Of a DNA stretch of 64,000 nt, positions 1-10,509 are shown in pieces. Both the position numbers and the translations under genes were made by a program. Origin of the DNA: Isochrysis galbana (taxonomy: Eukaryota; Haptophyta; Isochrysidales; Isochrysidaceae); contig CM030934.1 of the NCBI GenBank assembly GCA_018136815.1, positions 3,472,313 through 3,536,312 of the forward strand, written 5' to 3'. The notes beneath the pieces were generated by a model. It made no database searches. It was not told the origin of the DNA and was given only the letters and a program-made list of their open reading frames with translations. Numbering within the stretch: position 1 is the first letter of the stretch; each line of letters begins with the position of its first letter.

Positions 1-41
1 ATTGCTGAGCGGGAGCGGGAGCGACAGAACTGGAACACGAA

Positions 42-2510
42 TCATCTTCGCAATGGGGCCTGAGGCGGCGCCGGCGGAGGCGACCCTTGCCTGATGGCTC
101 GTGATTGACCGTCTCTCTTGAGCCTAGAGTGCTCTACGAACGGATCTTCCGCCAGGGCCGCTCTCATCTCTTCGGAAGTCGGCGTACCCGGAGCCAAATA
201 ACTGGACTGGATGGCGGCCCGGAATCGGAGGCTCGACGACGAGATCGGTCCAAGCTTGAAGCCCTCGCGCGTAGCTACGGAGCGCGTGATGGCAGCCACC
301 GGATGAGACCGTTCACGCTCGGCTAGAGACTCTGAGCCAGGCTCACGTACCGCTAACGATGCTGGGCCGGCGAGTGGTTCGTCTTCGTGTTCCGGCTCCA
401 GGGATGCTAGCCGGGACAGCCCGTCAGCATCCTGATGAACAGCTCCTGGTTTATGTTCGACATCGAACCGGTACTCAGCCAACTTGAGAGCCCACCGAGT
501 CAGCCGAGAGCTGGCCCACCGGCTACTTGATCCTTCATGGTATGCAGCCATCGCAGCGCGGAGTGGTCGACGACTAACTTGAACCGACGCCCCCAAAGGT
601 AGGGTCGCCAATTTCGGATTGATTCCAGGGCAGCCAAGAGCTCAATCTCGGTCACCGTCCAATGGCGTTCGGCCGAGGTGAGACTGCGAGCGTAGTACCC
701 AACGACTCGTTCACGTTATCGTCTCCTAGCTGCGAGAGGATGCCGGCGATACCCAACTTGCTAGCCCCATCGGTCTTGACGATGAAGGGCCGATCATCCC
801 TGGGTGGAGTCAAGACGGGCTCCGAGGTGATCGCTGTCTTGAGCTCTTGGATAGCTCGGCGACACTCCTCGGACTGGGACTCCTTGCCACGTCGCAGCCC
901 TTCCGCGTGAGGGCAGTGAGAGGAGCAGCCTTAGCGGCGAATTGGCGAATGAATCGACGGTAGTAGGAGCAAAGGCCGAGGAAAGATCGAACCGCTTCCA
1001 AGGAGTTGATGGATGACGGGTCGATGTCGGCGACAGCTGCGACCTTCTTCGGGTCCATCTTGAGACCTTCCCTCGAGACAACGTGACCGAGGTACTCCGT
1101 AGAGGTGGCAAAGAAGACACACTTGGACATCTTGCAGGTCAGACCGGCCCACTCTAGCCGCTCGAGAACTAGGTCTAGCCGGTGAAGCATTTGCTCGAAC
1201 GAAGCCTGTGCCCTGGCCTCTTCGGAAGGACCCACGCCCGTTGACCAGATGCCCACATCATCGAGGTAAGGCATGCAGATCTCCCACGCTAGCGCACCGA
1301 GAACGATGTCCATCAAGCGGCACATGTAGGAGGGACCTGATTAGATGCCGAACGGTAGAAAGTTGAACTCGTATTTGCCGCGGTGGGTAGTGAAAGCGGT
1401 GATATGTTTGTGCGATTCTTTGATCGGGATGCCCCAAAAACCAGAGGCTAAATCGAGAGTACATACGAAGAGAGAACTGAGCGGCCCTTGGCCGGACGCT
1501 AGCCTATCAATAGCCTCTACAATGAGGGGTAGAGGGCTATCCTCGACGCGTAGCTTGGCGTTAGTGTCGCGGTAGTCCACGCAGAATCGAACGGAGCCAT
1601 CTTTCTTGCTGACCAGGACTACTCGGGAAGCCCAAGCCGAATTTGACTTGCGAATAATGCCGGCGGCTTCCATCTTGGCTACCTCCTCTTCTATGATGAG
1701 CTCGCCTGCGCGACCCACTCTAGACGGAGCATGCCGGTGAGGAACAGCGCCGGGGTTGAGTGGCAACTCCACCTCGAGAACGTGCGTATGGTTTGGAGCC
1801 CCCGGGTGCAACGCGAAAGCTTTGATGCGCCGGGCCAAGAGTTGGCGTACTTCTTCTCGTTGATCGTCGGAAAGAAGCCGGTCCGGATCGATGGTGGCTG
1901 AGTCGAGTAGAGCTCGTTGCTCCTCGCTCAGCGCGGTGACAGGGTCACCATCCCCCTCGCTTCCAGTCGGAGTCCAGCCCCGGTGCAACTTGAAACGCAC
2001 CTGGAGCGAAGCTATCGGATGCAGAGACGGCAGGGTCAGCGCATTGACCCCGGTGTGGACGATCGTCACCGCGATGCGGTGATCGTCCGTGGGCGTGACC
2101 ACCGTGGGCATTACGAGAGGAGACGAATCGAGAGCCTCGCGATTTGGTAGGCGGTCGACCAGCATCGCGCAGTCCGAATGATCTCGGAGAGCTAGCGGAA
2201 CCCTGACCCAAATGGTTGCGCGGTGGAAGGCAGGAATCGTCACCGCTTGCTCCGTGTAGAGAAGATATTCGGACGAGGTAGACGCCGGAGCTTTGGCCGC
2301 AAACTCGTCGGCAGACTCAAAGAGAGGTGTATAGAGTGGCTGCCTAGCATCAGCAGCAGCCTCACCCTCCGATCCGGCCGGGATCTCTCGTGTTGCCGTC
2401 GACCTCTCCAGAAAGTCGACAGTCAGCGGCTGACCGGGTGACATCGAGATAGCTCCGACGAAGCCGGAGTCCGCGACTGGGGTGGCGCCGTGGAAACTCT
2501 GACTACGCAT
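42..2510 (-). pseudogene. Broken reverse transcriptase / RNase H region of left retrotransposon
   Basis: The RT fingers and palm are recognisable (WASRVVLVSKKDGS, FCVDYRDTN, LDLASGFWGIPI, LPFGI). The frame is then cut by TAA at 1341-1343, and the same frame continues with RLMD and the catalytic YLDD (in MPYLDDVGIWS). The YLGHVVS thumb motif and SFLGLCSYYRRFI follow. Near 900 the frame changes and continues as SEECRRAIQELKTAI, the SAERHWTVTEIELLA RNase H motif and FKLVVDHSALRWL. It changes again near 510 to AEYRFDVEHKPGAVHQDADGLSR. These are typical Ty3/gypsy RT-RNase H motifs. The lesions make this copy non-autonomous. Integrase is not reached. Confidence 0.88.
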
Positions 2511-5500
2511 TCGGAAAGGACTCTTGAAGAGTCTTCTGAATCGCCAGAGGCAGGACGGAGGCGGAGGCTTCCCTCCGAGCTCGCGGCGTCGAGAGAAATG
2601 GTAGCGGAGTGGGCGGCCAAAAAATCGTTCCCGAGCAGAAGCATCGGGTTTCCTTCGATGACCGCGAACGAATGACGGAAGAGGCGACCGGACAAGGAGA
2701 AGACGAGGCTAGCCCGGCCCCTAGTGATGAGAGGAAGGCCGTCCGGCCCATGTAGGTTGGGGACGATAGCGTCCGATACGCGTTCGACGCAAGCGTCTTC
2801 AGGTAGTCGATCGAGAAGAGCAGTGGTGATTACTGACGGGCCCGCTCCAGTGTCAGCCAGGGTGCTGTTCACCGTGAGGGCAACGTCCGGGAGAACGAAC
2901 CCTTGCGCCGCGCGGTCGCCATCGGCACGGCAGACCACGAGATCACGGACATAGAGGCAGTGACGAGGGTAGAGCGGCGGCGGAGTGTCCGCGATAGATT
3001 CCACCGGAAGTGAGGTTCCGGCTCCGGGTGACAGGGTGGTTGGATTGGAGGCTAGCCTGGACGGAGAAGATTCATCGACGTGGGGCACTCGCTCGATAGC
3101 GGCGGCTACCGTCTGCGGCACGAATGGTATTGAAGAGTATGGGGATGCCTTTGCCGAACTAGAGGGGTTAGGCACGCCATCATAGCCTAGCCCTCGACGG
3201 TCCGTCGGATGCCGAGGTTGATCCATTTGGCGTGACCATTCCTTCTCCAGGGACTTCTGCAAGTCTGTCTTCGGAAGCTTCGACAACTCGGAAAAACCGG
3301 CCGCACTGAGGCCTCTAGCGGCAGCCCCATCGCAATACAGTGCCCGTGGAGTATCCTCTCCTTCGGCGGCGTCGGAGGGCTTGGTCTCGAGGGTCTGCAT
3401 GCTCCGGTGTTCTGGAGTCTCGGGCGTATCATCTTCTCCCGAGTCCAGCCCAACATCCCCGTTTTCAAGTGGCCTTTCGGCTACGACCGAACCGGTCGGT
3501 TCGGCCACTCCTTCGTCGCCAGCCGTGAAGGAGGCGCTCGGAGATAGTGCATTGATGCCTTGAGAGCCCAGTCGAGACAAGATGGAAGGTTCCGACGGCT
3601 CCGCAGCTGCCGCTTGCTCAGCGATTTCTTGGGCGATGGAAGGCGTGACATCCTGCCACCGATGGACCCCCGAAATTACATCACGATCGAAGACCTGCCA
3701 CTTGCTGCGGCGCTTCTTCACCGTGTTTGGAGGGCCTGGCGTTGTAGAGCGGTCCCTTATGGGCCACTCCCACGGCGTGAAGCAGTCCACTTCCGCCACG
3801 GTCCCGTCTTGCGATGCGTTGGTTTCCGAGTCCTTCTGATGAAGCAGGCGAGACGCATCGGCAACGGGGCCCGCGTCTGAGATCACGACAACCGAATCAG
3901 ACACTGGCGAACCGCTGGGAGGCGTGAGGTGAGAGCTAGAAGCTGCTTCGCCTCTCCCCTCCATGAAGCGAGCCAGAGCCGTCCTCGGCTCAGCCAGTTC
4001 GAAGCCGGTCGAGCAGAGCGAAGGGCGTTCTCTCAAGCTGGCAGCAGCTTGGGAAATTGCCCAGTCCACCGTGAAGTCGAGCGAACGCGACGCCTTGGCT
4101 TCGCGCGCATAACGGCGCAGGACCGGCATCCACTGGGCCGCCATTGCACCGGCAATGCCTACATAGGTGCGGCTGCGAAGGGCGCCACGGTGGGGCGACG
4201 GCGATAGATCCGCCATAGCGGATAGACGTCCCTCGACAATCTTCGAAGGATGCAAGGACGGGAGTGAAGCCGTCAGGTACAGGCCAGTTGCTTTTTGATG
4301 GCCCGTGCCGTGCTGCCACGGCTGCACAAACTGCCGCGGTCGCAACCCCCCGACTAAGGCGGAGGCTTCCGCGTGCATTCGAGGATTTTCGACGGCAACG
4401 AAAGGCGCGTCGGCGCTTGCCATGGCGAGGAAGACTCTAGCGGCGGATTCGAGAGCCTGGCGTCGTCCCGGCTCCCGATCGAGCCACTGGCAACTCACCG
4501 CCGACAAATACGTGCACGGCGGATGCGCGACCACGAGGTCCCAACCGAGGTTTTGAATGTGAAGAGCATCTCCGCAGAAGTGGGGAATGTAGTCGATCTC
4601 CGACGGTCGTAGATCGCACGTCGCGACGTGCGCTCCGGCGAGTAGGAACATCGAAGACACGACCCCGCTAGCTTCACCGACGACTAGAACGCGGGGTGAA
4701 GGAATCCCCTCGGCCGCGTCGAGCGTCACGGCGTCGTGGATCGCCGCTAACTCAGCGCAAAGCTCGTCAAAATGCGTCGGCAACACGGCAGAGGGTGATG
4801 AATGAGTGCTCGCGTGCGGCCGCCGCAAGGCTAGAGCAGCTTCGGCGAGATGGCGGGGCAAGATGACGAAGGAACCGCTAGCCCGGGCACGGGAGGCGGC
4901 TAACATTTGGAGCTCGCGCGTAGGGGCGCGGGCAGCTTCAGTAGACTTGGCGGCCGAGGAACAACCAACCACGGCGATCCGGTGGATGGCCTCGGCAGTA
5001 GAATTCAGGGGGAGGGGGTCGTCGCCCTGAAGTTTCGGTGGGCTAGACCTGAAGGGGGTTGGCCCCGGCGGGCGATCCCTGGAACGGGGACCCTCCGGAG
5101 AGCCGAGAGAAAGAGGAGACGCCGGCGTCCGCGTGGGGCGCGACGAGAGATCGTAATCGACGGCCACTGCGTCTCCCGAGTCTGGGGTGGCCACGGCGTG
5201 AGCGCGGAAAGCCGCAGCTCCCTTGGAACCTTCAACTTCATTGACTCCGGAAGCCGACCCTTCCGGGTCGGGAACCAGGTCGGAAACGAGAACAGGTGCA
5301 ACTTCGAGACGAGAGAATGAACACGATGACGGAGAAATATAACGAACCGGGGAGAGAGGTGAGGAGGAGGCACTAGTCTCCGCCTCCACTGCACGAGAAC
5401 CTACGGTAGACAACGACAATTTGTCCGCAGAGCGGCTCCGGCTATGGCCCTTGGGAGAGAGGTCTCCAGAGGGGTCCCGCCGGGAAAGAGCAGAAACAGG

Positions 5501-6142
5501 TAAAGCAGCAACGACGTTTTCGGACGCGGCAGCGGCCACGTCGGACCTATCCATAGAACCTAGAGCAGAAGATGATACCGAGTCGACAGCCCTCGAGGGC
5601 TTCACAACCGATTGTTTACGAAACGAAGAGACCGAAGACGCGTCGGATCCACCTAGCCCACCCCCTTGGGCAGGGCCGTCGGGGGGTGAATCCAGGGATG
5701 AAGATGCGTCGAAAGACCTAGGAGAATTAGAAGAAACCGAAGACAGCATAGTATCCGTAGAAACAGACTCCAAGAGGGGCAGCGAGCGAGAATCAGCCCC
5801 TAACATCCTAATAGCGTGCGAAGTAATAGAAGAACTTGTAGACGTACACGAATTTCGGAGAGTCGGGTCGCGACGATCTCCGGGGCAAACCTGTTTCCAG
5901 GAGCCCGGGTCAAGTGTCGACTCCGGCTTCCGAGATAGCCGTTCGGCGGGGGCTTCAGCCGGCGAGGCGGCTCCCACCGTCGAGGACTGAATAGAGCTAG
6001 AGACAGGGGGAGAATCGCCGCGTTGACAGCTCTTCTCCCCAAGCGGCGTAGGGATCGGATCGGGATGGTGGTGGTGGCGTTCGGGCCCACCGCCCGCGAT
6101 GTTCTCCGCCAGGGTTTGAAGGACGGGGACCCCGCCGGACCC
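2423..6142 (-). CDS. pol N-terminal part with DNA cytosine-methyltransferase-like domain and retropepsin, left copy
   Basis: Open frame directly after the gag TAG; the first possible GTG start is at 5977 and there is no early ATG, so expression by readthrough is likely. A Ser/Pro-rich stretch is followed by a domain at about 4117-4690 resembling phage-type C5-cytosine methyltransferases. It has a Rossmann-like VLVVGEASG start, HPPCTYLS (Cys codon 4514-4516), VAVENPRMH and a QPWQ-HGTG-QKATGLYL segment. A retropepsin follows with the DTGA catalytic motif (LADTGAGPSVITT). The frame then leaves pol near 2480, where one G of a G-run present in the right copy is missing. RT continues in another frame from about 2475. 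Confidence 0.8.
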   Translation of the reverse strand, partial: GSGGVPVLQTLAENIAGGGPERHHHHPDPIPTPLGEKSCQRGDSPPVSSSIQSSTVGAASPAEAPAERLSRKPESTLDPGSWKQVCPGDRRDPTLRNSCTSTSSSITSHAIRMLGADSRSLPLLESVSTDTMLSSVSSNSPRSFDASSSLDSPPDGPAQGGGLGGSDASSVSSFRKQSVVKPSRAVDSVSSSALGSMDRSDVAAAASENVVAALPVSALSRRDPSGDLSPKGHSRSRSADKLSLSTVGSRAVEAETSASSSPLSPVRYISPSSCSFSRLEVAPVLVSDLVPDPEGSASGVNEVEGSKGAAAFRAHAVATPDSGDAVAVDYDLSSRPTRTPASPLSLGSPEGPRSRDRPPGPTPFRSSPPKLQGDDPLPLNSTAEAIHRIAVVGCSSAAKSTEAARAPTRELQMLAASRARASGSFVILPRHLAEAALALRRPHASTHSSPSAVLPTHFDELCAELAAIHDAVTLDAAEGIPSPRVLVVGEASGVVSSMFLLAGAHVATCDLRPSEIDYIPHFCGDALHIQNLGWDLVVAHPPCTYLSAVSCQWLDREPGRRQALESAARVFLAMASADAPFVAVENPRMHAEASALVGGLRPRQFVQPWQHGTGHQKATGLYLTASLPSLHPSKIVEGRLSAMADLSPSPHRGALRSRTYVGIAGAMAAQWMPVLRRYAREAKASRSLDFTVDWAISQAAASLRERPSLCSTGFELAEPRTALARFMEGRGEAASSSHLTPPSGSPVSDSVVVISDAGPVADASRLLHQKDSETNASQDGTVAEVDCFTPWEWPIRDRSTTPGPPNTVKKRRSKWQVFDRDVISGVHRWQDVTPSIAQEIAEQAAAAEPSEPSILSRLGSQGINALSPSASFTAGDEGVAEPTGSVVAERPLENGDVGLDSGEDDTPETPEHRSMQTLETKPSDAAEGEDTPRALYCDGAAARGLSAAGFSELSKLPKTDLQKSLEKEWSRQMDQPRHPTDRRGLGYDGVPNPSSSAKASPYSSIPFVPQTVAAAIERVPHVDESSPSRLASNPTTLSPGAGTSLPVESIADTPPPLYPRHCLYVRDLVVCRADGDRAAQGFVLPDVALTVNSTLADTGAGPSVITTALLDRLPEDACVERVSDAIVPNLHGPDGLPLITRGRASLVFSLSGRLFRHSFAVIEGNPMLLLGNDFLAAHSATISLDAASSEGSLRLRPASGDSEDSSRVLSECVVRVSTAPPQSRTPASSELSRCHPVSR

Positions 6143-6145
6143 CTA
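6143..6145 (-). promoter_or_regulatory. In-frame TAG between gag and pol, probable programmed readthrough site (left copy)
   Basis: The stop reads CAG TAG GGG TCC on the element strand. The downstream frame is the same as gag (168 nt, 56 codons, from this stop to codon 5977) and contains no other stop down to about 2423. The bases after the stop are very G/C-rich with short complementary G and C runs. The right copy is identical here (59161-59163). UAG followed by G and a downstream structure is the arrangement used by gammaretroviral gag-pol readthrough; its use here is inferred. Confidence 0.6.
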
Positions 6146-8860
6146 CTGAGGCTTAACCCGGACCATCGAGCGAAGAAGCTTATGAATGTGCTCGTCCGAT
6201 CCACACTCTCCGCAGCCAGCCTCACACAGAAAGCGAATATATGGCTGACAGATGACGGGGTTGTGAGCACCGTCTCCCGTGCCATATTTCCAGGCTTCGC
6301 TGGCTGGAGTGCCAGGAGGAGCGTGAGGTCGGAAAGCGCAGAAGGCACAGCCGTTTTCGTTCGTCCATTCGGTGATTCCCCTATTGATATCGTCCGTCCG
6401 TGGAGTTTCCATTGAATTATCGGCCGGTCGGCACTTTGCTAGCGCCGCCGAGACCCTTGGGTGCTTGGCATAGCCTGCTACGGCCCAGAAGCGGGCTCGG
6501 GCCCGATTCCAAAGCTCGGGCGTCCACCGGGATACGCCCAAATCAGGCGGTAGCCCTTGGCCGTTCGCCGGCGGATCGCAGCGACGGCTGGGCGGCCGAG
6601 ACGAGCCTCCCTTTCGACCGGGTGGATCGGTTAGTATAGCCGGCAACGGTGAGTTGGAGTGGTAACTTGCCGGCGGTGCAGCAGCCCGATAATCAGGCTT
6701 CGAAGCAGGCGAGTGTCCCTGTCCGCGAAGAGCTTCAGCCACGGTGGCTTGGACGGCTGCCTGCACGGCGGCGACCATGTCCGTGGTCGAAGCGGTCTTC
6801 TGGGACGAGGATGTCTCGTTCTTTGCCTCGCCTGAGGCCTTAGTGCGTACGCTAGCCGCGGTTTGCTTCGTCGAGGTGCGGGATTGATGACGCTTCACCC
6901 GGGCCTGCTCGTAAGGGCTGAGGTACCGTTGGCAGAGGTTGACGCACGAGAGCGCCGACCGACCTAGCTCGTGGTTCTCTACGCGGAAACGAGTCTCCGC
7001 GAGCACCTCCGCAAATTTAATCGCATTGTCGACGCCGCGCTGAGGATCAACCTTATCGTTCCGGATGATTTCTTCGAACCTCTGGTTGATCTCATGGGCC
7101 ATGTTTGGATGATCCCACACGTTGGTGGAGTCAACCGCGGAATCGCCAAGCTTGCGGATGTAGGCGCGAACCAAATTCTTGCTGAGCTCACATAGATCAG
7201 CGCCGGCCTCGCGCTCCTTCATGCGGTCCCACTCCATCGACGCCGAGTCTTTCGCGAAACCATCGGCCCCGTTTGCGAAGGTCCCGTCGCATTTGCGAAG
7301 AAGGACGTCAGCAGCGAGGACAGGATTGAGAGCGAGGGCGCGGTCCTCCACTAGATCGAGGAGGAAGGCGAAGATGCGAGAATTGCCGCTGGAATTGGCT
7401 CCGGCTGCCGCGAGGAGGGAGGTAAATATTTCGCGATGATCGCAGCCGAGCGCTAGTGCCCGCTCCAACGGCTTGATGAGAGTTAGCCGAAATTCGTTCC
7501 AGGCTGTCGCCGCGGTTTGAACGTTATCGGAGGCGAGGGCCTTTGGGAAGCGGAGCTCCGAAAGCTCTTTGCCCATCCTGACCTGATGGTGAAGGGTTTG
7601 CTCGGCTGAGAAGCGGCTACGCACCCATTTGAGCAAGTGGTCCTCCTCCATGAAAATTCGGCAATGCCAAACGTTGCCCGCCAGGGAGAGGTTGCTCTTC
7701 AAAATGGTGTGGATGAGCTCATGCTCGTCGGAGTCGCGGTAAAGGGCGGCCAGATCGCGTGAGGGCAGGGCGAGGAGATTTTTCCACTCGCTTACAACTG
7801 CCTCTCGCTCATCCATCCCCACCGCAAGGCAGGGGTCGCGAGGGTGGCGGAACGGCACCACCGGGGTCGGGCCCCGGTAAGGGCTCTGATCCTGGCGGCG
7901 GGATTCCGATTTGGAGGTCGGGTACGCCGACCGTGGAACCCTAGTAGCCGGAGAGGCGTGGCCCTTTTGGTCTAGGGCAGGAGGCTCGTCCATGGATGGT
8001 TCCTTCTGAGCCGGCCTAGCAGAATCCGCAGCCGCCTCGGTCCGATCCATGGACGGACTTGAAGTGGGCTCTTGGCGGGCTTGGAGTAGCTGAGTCAGGG
8101 CTTTGAACCCTGCTTCAACTTGATCCCGGAGAAGCCCCTCCCTCGCCTCTGCCGCGGCAAGGGATGACTGTAGGCGCTCCACAGCCCCTTTTAGGGTGTT
8201 GGTCTGCGCTTGAAGCCTTGCCATTTCCGCATCCTGACGCGCCGCGGCCGTCTCGATCGGGGTGATCTCTTGATCAAAGACCCCTTTTGATGACGGCGGG
8301 GCATAGTCCCGGTAAGCGGGGCTTCGGAAGCTGATCCCCTCCCCTTCACCGACCTCAGACTCATCATCTCGAAGGTGAGGAGGGGGGTCAAACTGAATCA
8401 GAGGGAGGGGACCCTCCTCCACCTCATTGGCCAACTCAGCGACGCTGAAGTTGGCCTCATGCGGGAGAGGGTCATGCTCCACCATGGCCCGCTGTGATTG
8501 CACCCGGTGGGTGCCGAAGGAAGCGGACAAATCCTCGCCATCCGCCACGAGCTGATCGGAGCCAGTCGTGGAGATAGCAGCCGGGGTGATGGGTGCCATT
8601 GGTGTAGCCTCAGAAGCCGTGGGATCACTCGGACATCCCACGGGAGCAAAAGCTGCAGCGGGCAGAGAAGGTTCCCTGAGGGGTTCCTCCTCTGCGGCCG
8701 AGGACGCAAGCTTCGATTTCGTGCTTGTCGAGTCGAGCGGAGCCGGAGGGCTCTGAGCCACTCCGTCGCGAGCAGCACCGGCGGCTAGCGCGGCGCTTTG
8801 GCCCTCCTCCCCACCGGGAGTCGGGTGAATGAAATTCTGGACTGGGTCGGGCAACCCCAT
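6143..8860 (-). CDS. gag-like protein of LTR retrotransposon, left copy
   Basis: A 905-aa frame starting at ATG 8860 (MGLPDPVQNF) and ending at TAG 6145-6143. The ATG is chosen because the frame open further upstream has no ATG conserved in both copies. A Pro/Ser/Ala-rich N-terminal third is followed by a short coiled coil (about residues 206-252), then a long helical capsid-like middle. A Cys/His-rich tail (about 838-895) has CxxC, then spaced His and Cys residues and a final CxxC-xxxx-HxH arrangement. This is not the classic CCHC knuckle. It would form the particle shell and bind the element RNA. The right copy encodes a protein of the same length with few substitutions. The family assignment rests on position and on the following pol. 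Confidence 0.85.
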   Translation of the reverse strand: MGLPDPVQNFIHPTPGGEEGQSAALAAGAARDGVAQSPPAPLDSTSTKSKLASSAAEEEPLREPSLPAAAFAPVGCPSDPTASEATPMAPITPAAISTTGSDQLVADGEDLSASFGTHRVQSQRAMVEHDPLPHEANFSVAELANEVEEGPLPLIQFDPPPHLRDDESEVGEGEGISFRSPAYRDYAPPSSKGVFDQEITPIETAAARQDAEMARLQAQTNTLKGAVERLQSSLAAAEAREGLLRDQVEAGFKALTQLLQARQEPTSSPSMDRTEAAADSARPAQKEPSMDEPPALDQKGHASPATRVPRSAYPTSKSESRRQDQSPYRGPTPVVPFRHPRDPCLAVGMDEREAVVSEWKNLLALPSRDLAALYRDSDEHELIHTILKSNLSLAGNVWHCRIFMEEDHLLKWVRSRFSAEQTLHHQVRMGKELSELRFPKALASDNVQTAATAWNEFRLTLIKPLERALALGCDHREIFTSLLAAAGANSSGNSRIFAFLLDLVEDRALALNPVLAADVLLRKCDGTFANGADGFAKDSASMEWDRMKEREAGADLCELSKNLVRAYIRKLGDSAVDSTNVWDHPNMAHEINQRFEEIIRNDKVDPQRGVDNAIKFAEVLAETRFRVENHELGRSALSCVNLCQRYLSPYEQARVKRHQSRTSTKQTAASVRTKASGEAKNETSSSQKTASTTDMVAAVQAAVQATVAEALRGQGHSPASKPDYRAAAPPASYHSNSPLPAILTDPPGRKGGSSRPPSRRCDPPANGQGLPPDLGVSRWTPELWNRARARFWAVAGYAKHPRVSAALAKCRPADNSMETPRTDDINRGITEWTNENGCAFCAFRPHAPPGTPASEAWKYGTGDGAHNPVICQPYIRFLCEAGCGECGSDEHIHKLLRSMVRVKPQ

Positions 8861-10040
8861 TTGGGTGTCTGGACGGGGAACGAACGGCGAACGAAGGGCT
8901 GTGGGGCGGCGAGGCGCTCCTAGCGGCCCTAGTGTGTTGGGTTTTAAGAGATTGTTAGACCTACAAAGAACTCTTCCCTCAGGGAGGGAGCCTAGGCTGC
9001 TAGAGTGCAGCGACGCAGCGAACAACGACGGACAAAGAGCCTGAGAACAACAGGATACACCGACCCACGAACACACCGGAATCATTCACCCAAACCAAGC
9101 AAATTATCAAGTAACCGCGACCCCAAATCACCGATAACTCAAACACGTCGCGAGAGACGGAGAGAGAGAGCGAGAGAGAGAGAGACTCCGCAGCGACGGC
9201 CGGAGCGTGTCTCCATTGTAACTTCCCACGTAGCGGAGAGTCCGAAGGGGAGCGTCATGTCGCGCGACCACGGCGATCACTTTGGATACAGATCGCAACG
9301 AGATGTCTTCACGACCGAATAAATCTTGCCGTTGAGCGTGAACCTTCTAGACGCTTCTAACGAACAACCCTGAGTAGCAACCAAGGGGAAAAAACACCAA
9401 AGGGGCCAAGGCTTGCATGTAACTTGCATCAAGGGGAAAGATTCCCTCACCAAGGAAGCGAACCTACACCGGTCTCCAAGGGGAGATGGCAAATTAAACC
9501 TCAAATCTCGAGCGGCTAGAGCAACCGACTCGCTCGCCAAAACCTTGACCGAGAAGAAAGAAGCAAGGACCTACAAGCCAAGGGTAGCGGACCTAGGGAA
9601 TGTGAGAGGAAATTTCCGAACGCCAACGCCAAACGCCGGAAGGCAACGAAACCCTAACCAGGCCAAGCAGAACCTACGAAGAACAGGCCTGGACGACAAC
9701 GAAAGTGAGCAGGTCCCAAGAAAGAACCGGAACCCAACAAGAAACGACAAGCCTTGCAAGAAGCTAAACAAGCCTTCACAAGGTAACCTGAGAGCCTGAG
9801 ACAAGCGCGCAGCGAGTGACAGGCGACCTGGCTCCTTTGGGTCAAGATTACCCGAAAGGAGGAAACCTGGAATCTAGACCTGACAGACAGGCTAGAAGGA
9901 ACGAAACGAGAACTCGAATTCTAGATCGCTAGGGACGAACCCTACCAACCTAGAAGTACCTGAGCTTCACCGTGTGGCCGCACGGCGAAGGACCTGGAAA
10001 CAAGAGCCTGGAAATCGCATCATCTAGGATGAATGCGACA
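8861..10040 (-). repeat. 5' LTR plus untranslated leader of left retrotransposon
   Basis: About 1.18 kb of non-coding sequence between the element end and the gag ATG, matching 55259-56445 of the right copy. The end has a TG start and, just inside it, an imperfect palindrome of about 22 bp (CGCATTCATC...GATGATGCG). A GA/CT microsatellite lies near 9158-9186. The inner LTR boundary and primer-binding site cannot be fixed, because no 3' LTR is present in the window for comparison. Flanking host bases at 10041-10045 are CGAAG; the partner of any target duplication is off window. Confidence 0.75.
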
Positions 10041-10509
10041 CGAAGACCATAAACAGCTACATTGTCATCATTGCCAAAGTTGCATTTGTCAATGCGATTG
10101 TTTTAATTGTCTAGGAACAAGTAATGGCACACACACTCACTCTCATAAACATAGGGGATAGGCTACTACAGCCGCTTGGCGCCCCACAGTTTGGCCACCG
10201 CCGCCTCCTCTGTCTTCCGCCTGCGGCTTCGCACCTGCGCTCGCATCGCTCCGCCTCCGCTTCTTCTTCAGCCAAGGCGGCATGGCTCGACTCGTAAGTG
10301 ACGCGGAGCCGCGCCATCTTGCGCGCTCGCATCACCTCCGCGGAATCAGGCGAAGAGGGAGGAATGGCCACGCCACACGGGGGGCTAAGAAGAACCGAAG
10401 AAGGGCCGCTGCTGCTTCCTGAACCCCGCTTGGCGTAATCGCGTGCATGGTGCTGTGGTGACTCTAGAAACTGGTGGCCGGGCAATGACAGGCATGCAAC
10501 GCCATCGTA
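10041..10509. other. No gene recognised
   Basis: Sequence between the retrotransposon end and the next candidate coding region. Codon-like stretches are Arg/Ala/Ser-rich in several frames with no recognisable domain. It may be the 3' part or UTR of the minus-strand gene that follows. Confidence 0.4.

Larger units (their letters stand above)
1..10040 (-). mobile_element. Ty3/gypsy-like LTR retrotransposon, left copy (3' part off window)
   Basis: Read on the minus strand from 10040 downwards the order is LTR/leader, gag, TAG, methyltransferase-bearing pol, protease, RT, RNase H. The right copy (55259 onward) has the same order and near-identical sequence in inverted orientation. The outer LTR boundary is placed where the two copies stop matching: both begin TGTCGCATTC read in element sense, and the neighbouring bases differ. 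Integrase and the 3' LTR would lie left of position 1. This copy looks dead: pol carries a 1-base deletion near 2480, a nonsense codon at 1341-1343, and frame changes near 900 and 510. The gag frame and the methyltransferase part are still open. Confidence 0.93.

Noticed and set aside
9000-10040. Exact LTR length and tRNA primer-binding site
   Set aside because: No 3' LTR is available for comparison and no convincing match to a tRNA 3' end was found by eye.
1-10040. Endogenous virus or prophage insertion
   Set aside because: Methyltransferase motifs resemble phage enzymes, but the surrounding gag, retropepsin, RT and RNase H identify an LTR retrotransposon.
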